From an uncultured Methanoregula sp. (GTDB taxonomy: Archaea > Halobacteriota > Methanomicrobia > Methanomicrobiales > Methanospirillaceae): a DNA stretch of 64,000 nucleotides. Below, piece after piece: positions 34,726-43,231 of this stretch. Made by a program: the position numbers and the translations under genes. Each line of letters begins with the position of its first letter. Positions within the stretch are counted from its first letter, which is position 1. The DNA is taken from assembly GCF_963678795.1 (NCBI RefSeq), contig NZ_OY787453.1, positions 1 to 64,000 on the forward strand, in the 5' to 3' direction. The notes below the pieces were generated by a model. The model made no database searches, was not told the origin of the DNA, and saw only the letters and a program-made list of their open reading frames with translations.

Positions 34726-36906
34726 TCAGGACAGCCTGTCCATATCATGCTTGGATTTCCCGGTAGCGCCTTCTCCTCCGGTGGACAGGGAAAGATCCCT
34801 GATACGGTCCATATATTCATCGATGTGATAATAATCAGCCAGGATCATCTCACGGTAGAGCGGGAGCGGGAGCAGCCGGGCAAATTTCCCGGGTTCCTGA
34901 CGGGGCATGGGCAGAGCTGCACCTGTCGCGGACCGTGAGAGCGTTCTGAGTTCCAGAATCGCGGATAAAACCCTGTTTGTGGCCCCCTCGCCACTTCCCG
35001 CCTGCAACACTCTCACAGAAAAATCGCTGTACCGCACCTGTACCTGTCCGCCAAGTTCCCGTTTTAAAAGGATTGAGAGCACCTGGTTGAACCTGCTGCC
35101 CTGAAGGGAGTAGATGATCACTTCCCTTCTCCTGTCCGTTATCCGCTCACAGATGGTGAGACCTGTCTCTCCTGTACCCTGTGGCATGTGTCCTGACACC
35201 TGCTTAAGAATGTCCTGTTCCGGTTCTGCGAGGGGCAGGTGTGATCCCCCCCTGGCCAGAATTTTCTGAATCATCCGGCAGATGAGCGGGGAGTATCCCT
35301 CTTCGGTGCCTCCGCCCGTCCAGAAGATGCGGGAAGATCCTGTCTCTCCCGGCACGACAACGATAAGATTGTGCCCCTCATCGCGCTTGACCACCGACCA
35401 GGATCGGCCTCCAAGCGAGAGTCCGCCGGAATCATGGCTCCGGATAAACCGTGCGTCAAGATTTCCGATGACATCTCCTTCGGGAGTCACAGCCCGGTAC
35501 TCTCCCCCGCTGCTGATCACCGAGTAGAGATCCTTCCAGTTGGACCGGCCGAAGATCCGCTCGGCTTCGTTTCCCGGCATCAGCAGTTCACCATCAGATG
35601 TGAGATAACCTTCCGTCATGAGATGGGAGATGAGGTCGTTCAGCTCGTGTTCACCGATTGAAGAAAAGACCGGGTGCGAGAGCAGTTCCATCTCCAGTTG
35701 CCGGCGGCCCGCAGATTTTCGGTGGTGCAGGTACAGGAAGAGCTGCTGGAGGAGAACCGGGTATGGCTTTTTTTGGGGTATGAGGTTCTCTGTCACCTTC
35801 CCCATGGCGCATTCGATGATGGCGCAACTGCAGAGAAGCTCGCAGGGATTTTTGAGGATCCAGGCAACATTCGCAGCTTTTCCGCGCCTGCCGCTCCGTC
35901 CCATCCGCTGGAGAAACGAGGAAACCGTTGTTGGCGGGCTCACCTGGACCACGATGTCGAGATCCCCGATATCAATCCCGAGCTCCAGGGTGCTCGTGCA
36001 GATAATACAGGCACCCCCCTCTGCCGAGAAGGCCTCTTCTGCTGATCTCCGCGTCGCCGTGGAAAGAGAGGAGTGATGAATACGGAGATTTTTTATCCGG
36101 CCGACAAGAGACTGTGCAAGATATTCTGCAACACTCCGGCTGTTCACAAAAACCAGTGCTTTTTTACCCGTCACAATCCTCACGAGGGCTTCGATCCTTT
36201 TATTCTCCTCAGGCTCAATGATGAACCGGAATTCCTTTTCCTGCGGGGCAGATGGCACAGAAACAAGCGTTTCCCCATGACGGCTGTCAGATAGCCAGCG
36301 GAGAACCTCGTCCGGGTTCCCTGTCGTTGCAGAGAGACCGATCCGCTGGATTTTTCTTTGGGCAATCCTGTCCATCCGGTCGAGCAGTACTTTTAAGTGG
36401 ACGCCACGCTCCGTTTCCACGAAAGCATGGAGTTCATCCACAATAATATACCGGACCTGGCGGAGGGAAGGGGAGAGTGTTTTCTCATGGAACAGAACCT
36501 CAAGAGATTCAGGAGTGATCATCAGGAAATGCGGGGGCTCGCCATCTTTCCACGAACGTTCGCCACGGGAAACGTCGCCATGCCATTTCATAACGGAGAG
36601 TGACGTGGGTATACAGAATGCAGAAAAACGCTCTTCCTGGTCATTGATAAGGGCTTTGAGGGGAGCAATGTACAGGCATACCACACCCGTCCGGCCGTGT
36701 TTGAGAAGATCGTCCATGACCGGGATCAGGGCAGCTTCTGATTTCCCTCCTGCAGTAGGGGCGATGACCAGCGTGTCGTTCCCTGCTGCTACTGCGGCGT
36801 ACGTGCGCTCCTGCACTTCGCGCAGCTCGGTCCAGTCCAGTCTCTGTGCAAGGACCTGCTGGAGGGATTCATGGAGCCTGGAAAAGATGGATGACACGGT
36901 TAACAA
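34726..36906 (-). CDS. Lhr-like DEAD/DEAH-box helicase
   Basis: 726 residues, superfamily 2 helicase. Motif I APTAGGKS at 49-56, motif II VDELHAF, motif III GLSATTG, then the second RecA domain with STLELGIDIGDLD and motif VI QRMGRSGRRGK. The C-terminal ~300 residues match the winged-helix and Lhr-type extension. Lhr helicases act in DNA repair and RNA/DNA hybrid unwinding. Stands alone. Confidence 0.88.
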   Translation of the reverse strand: MLTVSSIFSRLHESLQQVLAQRLDWTELREVQERTYAAVAAGNDTLVIAPTAGGKSEAALIPVMDDLLKHGRTGVVCLYIAPLKALINDQEERFSAFCIPTSLSVMKWHGDVSRGERSWKDGEPPHFLMITPESLEVLFHEKTLSPSLRQVRYIIVDELHAFVETERGVHLKVLLDRMDRIAQRKIQRIGLSATTGNPDEVLRWLSDSRHGETLVSVPSAPQEKEFRFIIEPEENKRIEALVRIVTGKKALVFVNSRSVAEYLAQSLVGRIKNLRIHHSSLSTATRRSAEEAFSAEGGACIICTSTLELGIDIGDLDIVVQVSPPTTVSSFLQRMGRSGRRGKAANVAWILKNPCELLCSCAIIECAMGKVTENLIPQKKPYPVLLQQLFLYLHHRKSAGRRQLEMELLSHPVFSSIGEHELNDLISHLMTEGYLTSDGELLMPGNEAERIFGRSNWKDLYSVISSGGEYRAVTPEGDVIGNLDARFIRSHDSGGLSLGGRSWSVVKRDEGHNLIVVVPGETGSSRIFWTGGGTEEGYSPLICRMIQKILARGGSHLPLAEPEQDILKQVSGHMPQGTGETGLTICERITDRRREVIIYSLQGSRFNQVLSILLKRELGGQVQVRYSDFSVRVLQAGSGEGATNRVLSAILELRTLSRSATGAALPMPRQEPGKFARLLPLPLYREMILADYYHIDEYMDRIRDLSLSTGGEGATGKSKHDMDRLS

Positions 36907-37010
36907 TGAGAGCGTTGAGCCGCAACCGATATGGTCTTTCCTCAGGAGTTATTCGGAAGAGAAGTTGCGGTGAATGTACACCCGTGTTCTCCGGAGTGCA
37001 ACTGAAAACA

Positions 37011-37019
37011 CATATATAT
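37011..37019 (+). promoter_or_regulatory. TATA box of symporter operon
   Basis: CATATATAT about 170 nt upstream of ATG 37181. It predicts an unusually long leader of about 140 nt. Confidence 0.45.
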
Positions 37020-37117
37020 CGTAATTTCCAGAATATTAACCGGTAAACAATGATATCACCATGGGTTTGTAATACCGTTTCTTTCCCGAGCCCATGCTTC
37101 GCATTCTTCTTTAGATA

Positions 37118-37141
37118 GGGGACCTTTTCAGTCTGGTCCCC
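37118..37141 (+). promoter_or_regulatory. Leader hairpin upstream of symporter genes
   Basis: GGGGACC (37118-37124) pairs perfectly with GGTCCCC (37135-37141), 40 nt before the first start codon. A tiny open frame (ATG at 37093) ends in TAG just before the stem. Confidence 0.4.
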
Positions 37142-37180
37142 GTGTAATGTCGTGATGAAGAGTTTACCAGAGGTTTTCTC

Positions 37181-37306
37181 ATGATTTTTGGAATTCCCGA
37201 TCCGCAGATATTGCTCGGCTATGGTCTTGCCATCGGCTTAGCGCTGGCGTGTATTGTGTATGGTTTGCTGAACTGGAACAAGGGAGGCAACAGCGATGGC
37301 AGTTAA
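37181..37306 (+). CDS. Symporter small accessory protein
   Basis: 41 residues: MIFGIPDPQILLGYGLAIGL, then a hydrophobic run and YGLLNWNKGGNSDGS. One membrane helix with a short polar tail. Its stop lies 11 nt inside the next gene, a sodium:solute symporter, and the opening FGIPDPQ is the hallmark of the small proteins encoded before such symporters. Probably a stabilising or regulatory subunit. Confidence 0.85.
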   Translation: MIFGIPDPQILLGYGLAIGLALACIVYGLLNWNKGGNSDGS

Positions 37307-38864
37307 TCCTCTGACGATGACCGCGCTTGTCCTCGTTTACATCGCAGCTACGCTCATCATTGGTTACATCGGCTATAAAAAGACAAAGAATGCCGAGGAC
37401 TACCTCGTTGCCGGCCGGGACAGCCACCCGGTGATCATCGCCCTCTCGTACGGTGCCACCTTCATCTCCACTTCTGCAATCATTGGATTTGGGGGTGCGG
37501 CAGCAAACATGGGAATGGGGCTCATCTGGCTCACGGTCCTGAACATTGGTCTTGGGATCCTTCTCGCCTTCGTCCTGTTCGGTAAGAAGACGCGGGAGAT
37601 CGGCCAGCGGCTTTCTGCGGTTACGTTTCCGGACCTTATGTGCAAGATCTACAAGTCTCCGCTCCTCCAGTATATCGCGGGCTTCATCATCGTAATTTCA
37701 ATGCCGCTCTATACTGCGGCCATCCTGATTGGCGGGGCACGGTTCATTGAACCCACGCTCGGCATCTCCTATTCCACGTCGCTGATTCTCTTCGCTCTTA
37801 TCACGGCGGTTTATGTGGTATTCGGTGGGCTCATCGCCGTCATGTACACGGATGCCTTCCAGGGGACGATCATGCTGATCGGCATGACCGTCCTCCTTGC
37901 CCTCACCCTTATTGTTGTGGGTGGATTCACGACAGGAACCACTGCGCTCACGAATATGGCGCACCTTGTTCCAAAAGCTCTCGCGGACCAGGGAATGACG
38001 GGCTGGACCACAATGCCGGTGCTCTGGTCTCCCCTGTGGTTCACCCTAGTCACGACACTGGTCATGGGTGTGGGTATCGGGGTTCTCGCCCAGCCTCAGC
38101 TGGTAGTTCGGTTCATGACGGCAAAGGACAATAAGTCCTTAAACCGGGCGATACTTGTCGGCGGACCGTTCATCCTGATGATGACCGGGGTTGCGTTCAC
38201 GGTAGGTGCACTCAGCAACGTGTACTTCTTCCAGACCTCGGGCCAGATCGCCATTGATGCTGCCGGAGGAAATGTGGATGCGATCATGCCGCTCTTCATC
38301 AACGGGGCAATGCCTGATATCTTTGTGGTGATCTTCCTGCTCACCCTGCTCGCAGCTGCCATGTCCACGCTCAGTGCGCTCTACCATGCGATGGGGACAG
38401 CACTTATCTGTGATCTCTGGGGGAGAGGCAAGGCCTGTGCTCTCTCGATGCGGGCACACCAGTATGGCATCATCCTGATGATGGTGGTCTCCACACTTCT
38501 TGCATTCCTGCTTCCCATCAGTATCATTGCCCGGGCAACTGCAATGTTCATGGGTCTTTGTGCCTGCGCTTTTTTACCGGCATTTGCCGTGGGAGTCTAT
38601 GCCAAAGCCCCGTCCACGAGGGCAGCTCTCTGGAGTATGGTCACCGGTGCGGTGATCTGGTTTGTCTGGACAGCATTTTTCCATGCAGCAGAAGCGAAAC
38701 CTCTGGGTCTCTGCCAGGCTCTTTTCGGCAAAGTCACCCTGCTGGGCTCTCCCTGGAATGCCGTGGATCCGATTGTTATTGCCCTTCCCGTATCTCTCGT
38801 GGTCATGATCATCCTGCAATGCCAGTACGGCAAAGACCAGCCGGCTGTAGCAGTCCCCGCGTGA
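37296..38864 (+). CDS. Sodium:solute symporter (SSS family)
   Basis: 522 residues with about 13 membrane helices. Family features: TM1 YIAATLIIGYIGYKKTKNAEDYLVAGR, the unwound region SYGATFISTSAIIGFGGAA in TM2, and AAAMSTLSALYHAMGTALICDL in TM9 with the Ser/Thr pair that binds sodium. Transports a small organic solute together with Na+; substrate not assignable by eye (acetate, amino acid or pantothenate types are all possible). Overlaps its small accessory protein gene. Confidence 0.92.
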   Translation: MAVNPLTMTALVLVYIAATLIIGYIGYKKTKNAEDYLVAGRDSHPVIIALSYGATFISTSAIIGFGGAAANMGMGLIWLTVLNIGLGILLAFVLFGKKTREIGQRLSAVTFPDLMCKIYKSPLLQYIAGFIIVISMPLYTAAILIGGARFIEPTLGISYSTSLILFALITAVYVVFGGLIAVMYTDAFQGTIMLIGMTVLLALTLIVVGGFTTGTTALTNMAHLVPKALADQGMTGWTTMPVLWSPLWFTLVTTLVMGVGIGVLAQPQLVVRFMTAKDNKSLNRAILVGGPFILMMTGVAFTVGALSNVYFFQTSGQIAIDAAGGNVDAIMPLFINGAMPDIFVVIFLLTLLAAAMSTLSALYHAMGTALICDLWGRGKACALSMRAHQYGIILMMVVSTLLAFLLPISIIARATAMFMGLCACAFLPAFAVGVYAKAPSTRAALWSMVTGAVIWFVWTAFFHAAEAKPLGLCQALFGKVTLLGSPWNAVDPIVIALPVSLVVMIILQCQYGKDQPAVAVPA

Positions 38865-38938
38865 TATGGCAGCCATTCTCATCATTTTGATACACGGTGA
38901 AATGGGAGAGAAACATTTTTTGTTCTGCACACCGAGAC

Positions 38939-39277
38939 ATGATCATGGAACTCGGACAACAGAAGTGCACCACTTATAAACCCGGATCCCCCCCCCTGAC
39001 CCGCAAGGACACCATTGAGCTCCTTGGCCAGGTTCCCGGCTGGGCACTCAGTAACGGGCGCATTACGCGGAAGTTTGAGTTACCGGATGTTGCAGCATGC
39101 ATTGCTTTTTTTACGGAGGTTGCCACCCTCTCTACGCAGGAGGGGCACTACCCGGATATCTGCATGAAAGAGTCCCGGTACGTGGAGATCTCGTACTATA
39201 CTTATCCTGCCGGCGGGCTGACCCTTAATGATTTTATCATGGCATGCAAACTCAACGACATGGGAAAGACACAATAA
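38939..39277 (+). CDS. 4a-hydroxytetrahydrobiopterin dehydratase (pterin carbinolamine dehydratase)
   Basis: About 112 residues from ATG 38939 or 38945. PCD fold with the characteristic C-terminal GGLTLNDFIMACKLN and the active-site stretch STQEGHYPDICMKESRY. One of the usual His residues of the HHP signature is Tyr here (GHYP), and the TH before GGLT is TY. Known to dehydrate pterin carbinolamines; in archaea without aromatic hydroxylases its role may lie in molybdopterin or methanopterin chemistry. Confidence 0.85.
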   Translation: MIMELGQQKCTTYKPGSPPLTRKDTIELLGQVPGWALSNGRITRKFELPDVAACIAFFTEVATLSTQEGHYPDICMKESRYVEISYYTYPAGGLTLNDFIMACKLNDMGKTQ

Positions 39278-39379
39278 ACTCCTGTCCGTCCGGAACCCCC
39301 GTTTTTCAGATCCGGCCATCTCCCGGAGCAGTAACAACCGGCTCTACGGTATTGATTGTGGTCAGCTAAAATAAAAAAG

Positions 39380-39784
39380 TTAATCAAGCCCGAATTTACG
39401 GGTAATTTTTTCCCGGATCGCTTCTTTGGGATAAGCCCCGATGATCCGGTCTACCAGCTGCCCCCTGGAAAAGATCATCATTGCGGGAATAGCATCGATA
39501 TTGAACTGCATGGCGAGGCGCCGGTTGTCATCGGTGTTGCATTTTGCAAATGTGACTTTCCCGTAAAATTCTGTTGCCAGTTCGTCCATAATCGGTGCAA
39601 TCCTGCGGCAGGGACCGCACCATTCCGCCCAGAAATCCACAACCACACAGGGGTGGGTGGAGATGAACTCCTGGAAATGTATCTCATCGACGTTCTCCAC
39701 GATCCCCTTCACCTTCTCATGCTTCATCTTCTCTTCCAGCTCCCTTTTGCGCTTCTCCCGGATCCGGGAAAGCTCATCATCCAT
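39380..39784 (-). CDS. Thioredoxin with charged N-terminal extension
   Basis: 134 residues from ATG 39784 (MDDELSRIREK). The thioredoxin fold occupies about 30-134 with active site WCGPC (FWAEWCGPCRR) and cis-Pro loop AIPAMMIF. The first ~28 residues are a highly charged helix (ELSRIREKRKRELEEKMKHEK) not present in standard thioredoxins. General disulfide reductase; the extension may mediate a protein contact. Confidence 0.92.
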   Translation of the reverse strand: MDDELSRIREKRKRELEEKMKHEKVKGIVENVDEIHFQEFISTHPCVVVDFWAEWCGPCRRIAPIMDELATEFYGKVTFAKCNTDDNRRLAMQFNIDAIPAMMIFSRGQLVDRIIGAYPKEAIREKITRKFGLD

Positions 39785-39904
39785 AATTCTCATTATTCCG
39801 TCGCTGCTAATTTAATCTAGCGGACTGGCACGTTTGTACCCTGAACGAAAAGTGAGTAAAGTATATCAACGCACCCTGACAATAGTATAACCCTGATTAT
39901 AGGA

Positions 39905-39979
39905 AGCGAGGTAGGGTAGTCAGGATATCCCGTCGGGCTCATAACCCGAAGATCGATGGTTCAAATCCATCCCTCGCTA
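39905..39979 (+). tRNA. Initiator tRNA-Met (CAT)
   Basis: Acceptor AGCGAGG/CCTCGCT with the A1-U72 pair typical of archaeal initiators, anticodon stem TCGGG/CCCGA (three G-C pairs by the loop), loop CTCATAA with anticodon CAT at 39940-39942, T arm GATGG-TTCAAAT-CCATC. A TATA-like AAAGTATATC lies ~40 nt upstream at 39858-39867. Confidence 0.95.
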
Positions 39980-40113
39980 CTGGTCTGTTTTGCCGGAATT
40001 TTCTGTTGAGCTGTTGTTTCCGCCCGCAGGTATGCCCGAAAACCACGATTGTCCCTTTGTAGGTACCTTTCTGAAAAAGATATCCGCGGGGAAGTATATT
40101 CCGGTTGTATATA

Positions 40114-41247
40114 TCAGATCTGTCTTAGTTCCGTCACTTTCAGGATATCTGTCCTCGTAACGATCCCGAGGATCTTCCCATCCTCGACTACCGGAATCCG
40201 GCCGAAGTTATGGGCAGACATGATCCGAAGGGCATCTATTACCGGGGCCGTCGGGGGAAGGGTAATAATCTCCTTAGTCATTACGTCCCGCACCTGCATG
40301 GCTTCGCGGTCGATGGAGGAAGTCCTGTTGACATCTGCAAGGGTGATCATGCCGACCAGCGTGTCCCGCTCCACCACGGGAAAGCCGAGATGTTTGCTCG
40401 AGTACATCATCCCGATCACCTGGCTGACAGGCAGTGTCGATGCTACGGTTGTCACCGGGCTGCTCATCATCGAACCCACCGTCACATCCTGCAGCAGGTG
40501 GCTGTACTTCAATGCTGTGGACTCCATGTTCGCCCCGATATAGATGAAGAGCGCGATGAGGATCAGAAACGGCGAGAGTACGAAGAGTCCGATGATACCG
40601 AAGATGATTGCAAACCCTTTTCCCACGTCGGCAGCGATCCGGGTTGCCCGGTGCAGCGGCATCCTTCCTGCAAGCCAGGCCCGGAGCACTCTGCCGCCAT
40701 CCATCGGGAACGCGGGGATGAGGTTGAAGAAGCATAAAACGATGTTGAGCACCCCGAGATACCCAAAGACAAAGATCAATACCCCGGCAGTACTGCCCGT
40801 GACCGGAAGTGATGGCACCAGATATACGAGCCAGCAACAGGCAAGCCCGAAAATGAGGCTCGCAACCGGCCCGACAAGAGCCATCGGCAGCTCGGCTCTG
40901 GGATCCGGCACTCCTTCTTCCATAGTGGCAATGCCCCCGAAAATCATCAGCGTGATGCTGTTGATTGCAATACCTTTTTTCTGTGCAACAAGGGAATGCG
41001 CGAGTTCGTGGACGAGGACCCCGAAGAAGAGGCCGAGCGCAGAGATGGTCCCCAGAATATAGGGCATGAACCCTGCCGTGACCATGGTCGTATCGATGGG
41101 AACCTGGAAAATCTCTTTGAGCATATCGGTGGTTGTGCTGATCTGGCTCCCGATGATCCAGGCAAAAAGAGGGATAACCACGAGGAACGTGTAGTGGATA
41201 AGGATCGGAATCCCAAATAAGCGCCCGATCCGAAAAGATCCGTCCAT
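40114..41247 (-). CDS. Site-2 protease family metalloprotease (M50) with CBS domains
   Basis: 377 residues. Six or so membrane helices hold the intramembrane zinc site H80-E81-x-x-H84 (GVLVHELAHSLVA) and the second motif NLIPAFPMDGGR. Two CBS domains follow (about 242-300 and 305-370), which usually bind adenine nucleotides and could gate proteolysis by energy state. Substrate unknown; may cut membrane-bound regulators. Confidence 0.93.
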   Translation of the reverse strand: MDGSFRIGRLFGIPILIHYTFLVVIPLFAWIIGSQISTTTDMLKEIFQVPIDTTMVTAGFMPYILGTISALGLFFGVLVHELAHSLVAQKKGIAINSITLMIFGGIATMEEGVPDPRAELPMALVGPVASLIFGLACCWLVYLVPSLPVTGSTAGVLIFVFGYLGVLNIVLCFFNLIPAFPMDGGRVLRAWLAGRMPLHRATRIAADVGKGFAIIFGIIGLFVLSPFLILIALFIYIGANMESTALKYSHLLQDVTVGSMMSSPVTTVASTLPVSQVIGMMYSSKHLGFPVVERDTLVGMITLADVNRTSSIDREAMQVRDVMTKEIITLPPTAPVIDALRIMSAHNFGRIPVVEDGKILGIVTRTDILKVTELRQI

Positions 41248-41272
41248 AAAAAGGGTTATCTTTTTAACTCTT

Positions 41273-41284
41273 AAGTATATACTT
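41273..41284. promoter_or_regulatory. Palindromic TATA element between divergent genes
   Basis: AAGTATATACTT is a perfect palindrome centred 31 nt before the M50 protease ATG and 20 nt before the PRC-barrel ATG, so it could serve as TATA box in both directions. Confidence 0.45.
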
Positions 41285-41297
41285 TCATCTGATAACG

Positions 41298-41564
41298 ATG
41301 GAAACCCAGATTACAGAACTGTTCGGGCTTCAGATCTATACGGACAAAGGCATGTTTATCGGTGAAGTCGAGGATGTCGTCATCGATGTGGATTCGAAGA
41401 AGATAGAGGCAATCGTTGTGGCCAAGGTCAATGACCAGCTGTTCGAGCTCAAGAGCTTCAAAGGTCTCAAGATCCCTTACCGCATCATCAGCGCGATTGA
41501 CGATATCGTCCTGATTCGTCACCTTCCAGGTGCTTTTACGGGTAGTGGCACAAGCGAAGAATAG
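41298..41564 (+). CDS. PRC-barrel domain protein
   Basis: 88 residues, essentially one PRC-barrel: ITELFGLQIYTDKGMFIGEVEDVVIDVDSKKIEAIVV is the diagnostic opening. Archaeal PRC-barrel proteins include the CdpB cell-division proteins that bridge SepF and CdpA, and also RNA-processing factors. Which applies here is open. Probably leaderless. Confidence 0.85.
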   Translation: METQITELFGLQIYTDKGMFIGEVEDVVIDVDSKKIEAIVVAKVNDQLFELKSFKGLKIPYRIISAIDDIVLIRHLPGAFTGSGTSEE

Positions 41565-41581
41565 AACCGTATTTACAGTCT

Positions 41582-41618
41582 GCGGGTACACGCCCTCAAA
41601 TTTTTAGAGTGTTCCCGC
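41582..41618 (+). promoter_or_regulatory. Inverted repeat upstream of thg1
   Basis: GCGGGTACAC (41582-41591) and GTGTTCCCGC (41609-41618) pair at 9 of 10 positions, ending 11 nt before ATG 41630. Confidence 0.35.
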
Positions 41619-41629
41619 GTGGTATTTGT

Positions 41630-42361
41630 ATGGAAAACCGGGAAATATTTGCAGTTATCACCGCCCCACCCCCCGTTTTTGTCCGGCTTGACGGCCGGGC
41701 GTTTCACCGGCTCACCGAATGCCTCGGTCTGGAAAAACCGTTTGATGAATTCTTTCACAAGGCAATGGTGATGGCATGTACGTCGCTTGTTGCCGAGAGT
41801 GGTCTCAACCCGGATTTCGCGTATACCTTCTCGGATGAGATCAGCCTCTATTTTTCCAGGCTCCCGTTTGGCGGCAGGGTGGAGAAGATCGACTCGGTCT
41901 CGGCTTCCTATGCGGCAAGCTCCCTCACGCTCGCGTTTGGCGGAACAACACTCCTCTCTCTCGATGCCCGTGTAATCCCGGCAACTCCCGAATTTGCCGT
42001 TGAGTACATGATTAACCGGCAGGGCGAAGCGTGGCGCAACCATATCAACGCCTACTGCCAGCAGGCTCTTATCGAGGAGGGGAAAAGCCCGAAGGAAGCT
42101 GCCGTTCAGCTCCGGGGTCTGCAGTCAAAAGAACTGCATGAGATGATGCACGTGCGGGGGTTCAATCTTGCCGGGACACCTTCCTGGCAGCGGAGAGGAA
42201 CCCTCGTGTATAAGAAACTCACGGAGAAGGAAGGATTCAACCCGGTAACGCAGGAGACCGTGGTTGCCGAGCGGAGTGCGGTCACCACTGAGGGGGATCT
42301 CCCTCTTTTTACGAGCCCGGAAGGCCGGGAATTTTTACAGAAATTATTCTCCTGCCCGTGA
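41630..42361 (+). CDS. tRNA-His guanylyltransferase family protein (Thg1/TLP)
   Basis: 243 residues from ATG 41630. 3'-5' polymerase palm: FVRLDGRAFHRLT carries the first metal-binding Asp and YTFSDEISLYF the second; SLDARVI and the NHINAYC stretch follow. These enzymes add nucleotides to the 5' end of tRNA, either G-1 of tRNA-His or in 5' repair. The archaeal type typically does templated addition or repair. Confidence 0.92.
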   Translation: MENREIFAVITAPPPVFVRLDGRAFHRLTECLGLEKPFDEFFHKAMVMACTSLVAESGLNPDFAYTFSDEISLYFSRLPFGGRVEKIDSVSASYAASSLTLAFGGTTLLSLDARVIPATPEFAVEYMINRQGEAWRNHINAYCQQALIEEGKSPKEAAVQLRGLQSKELHEMMHVRGFNLAGTPSWQRRGTLVYKKLTEKEGFNPVTQETVVAERSAVTTEGDLPLFTSPEGREFLQKLFSCP

Positions 42362-42685
42362 GTTGTCACTTCCTTCCCGGTTTCCCCCTCAATCCGGTGT
42401 TCGTATCAATGCCCCGGTCCTGTGTCAGACAGGAGGTCGTATCATCTGTAGCACCCACGGGATACTTTCTCACTCGCCCCCAAATCCGGTCTGTGTACGG
42501 CCCCGGGAAATGAGCCTGCCGGAACGGAACTTCAACGGGATGATCAATCCCATCATCATCCGCAGGTATCTCCTCCCCGTTTTTTAAGAAAGTGAATGTA
42601 AAAATTTCCCGTTCCAATGAATATATTAGGAAATATAGAAATCTGGCTGCAATTTAACGATATCCCAAAAAAGAAATATTCAAAT
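42362..42685. other. Intergenic region without recognised gene
   Basis: Short frames on both strands have no recognisable features. AT content rises sharply after 42580; AATATATTAG at 42619-42628 may be a TATA box for the small frame at 42686. Confidence 0.35.
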
Positions 42686-42805
42686 ATGATGACAATTAAT
42701 TCTCAACCATCCGTGGAAGGAGGTGATGTTCTGTTTGACTGGGCTTTGTTCCTGAAAATCATCATTGCAGTTCTCCAGGCGATTGCACAGAACCTGCCCC
42801 ACTGA
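42686..42805 (+). CDS. Possible 39-residue hydrophobic peptide
   Basis: MMTINSQPSVEGGDVLFDWA followed by LFLKIIIAVLQAIAQNLPH: a polar start and one amphipathic or membrane helix. A TATA-like site lies at 42619-42628. The very strong ribosome-site sequence GGAGGTGAT sits inside the frame at 42719-42727, so a shorter product from CTG 42731 (24 residues) is also conceivable. No homologue recognised; weak call. Confidence 0.35.
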   Translation: MMTINSQPSVEGGDVLFDWALFLKIIIAVLQAIAQNLPH

Positions 42806-43032
42806 CCGGGCAGCCTGGAAGTATTGATTCACCTTTACCCCCTTTTCTGATAATATTCTGTCCAGTCTGTTATCCGCAGGAAGAGCAGCTCCATTCGGTT
42901 CCGGCATCCCGTATCAGCTAAATCAGTTCCCCGGGTTTTTTTCATCACCCCCTCACCCCCTGCCCGGATTTTTTCCGGCAGGGTCCGGTTGATCAACCCC
43001 ACCATCCCCGCCGGAGAAAACAAAATTTTGTA

Positions 43033-43072
43033 AGATAATTATCCTACTGTAGGATAATTATCCTAGAGTAGG
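43033..43072. promoter_or_regulatory. Tandem palindromic operator-like repeats
   Basis: The 13-bp unit GATAATTATCCTA occurs at 43034-43046 and again at 43053-43065 (19-bp period). TAGGATAATTATCCTA (43050-43065) is a perfect 16-bp palindrome, and a partial third half-site AGTAGG follows. It looks like a binding site for a dimeric regulator, somewhat like metal-responsive (DtxR-type) boxes. No gene clearly starts next to it; the rest of 42806-43231 shows nothing else. Confidence 0.5.
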
Positions 43073-43231
43073 CAATGTTACCAACACCCAGGGATCGCGA
43101 TTGAAATTTTTTGGCAGGGTGTGAGCTCGTACCCGCATAAAAAAAACCGTTCGTGTCCGCGGAATTATTCATATGCCCGGACAATCCCGGACCAGGATTT
43201 CCTGACTATTGAATAAAAAAAGAGTGACTTT

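Noticed and set aside
42366..42617. Minus-strand frame of 83 residues between thg1 and ileS
   Set aside because: No ribosome site or promoter, no structured pattern, and residues do not resemble a folded protein.
42835..43023. Minus-strand frame of 62 residues next to the palindrome array
   Set aside because: No recognisable family, irregular composition, no ribosome site; the operator array upstream is the only thing in its favour.
43033..43072. CRISPR array
   Set aside because: Only two short palindromic units with a 19-bp period and no spacers; no cas genes in the window.
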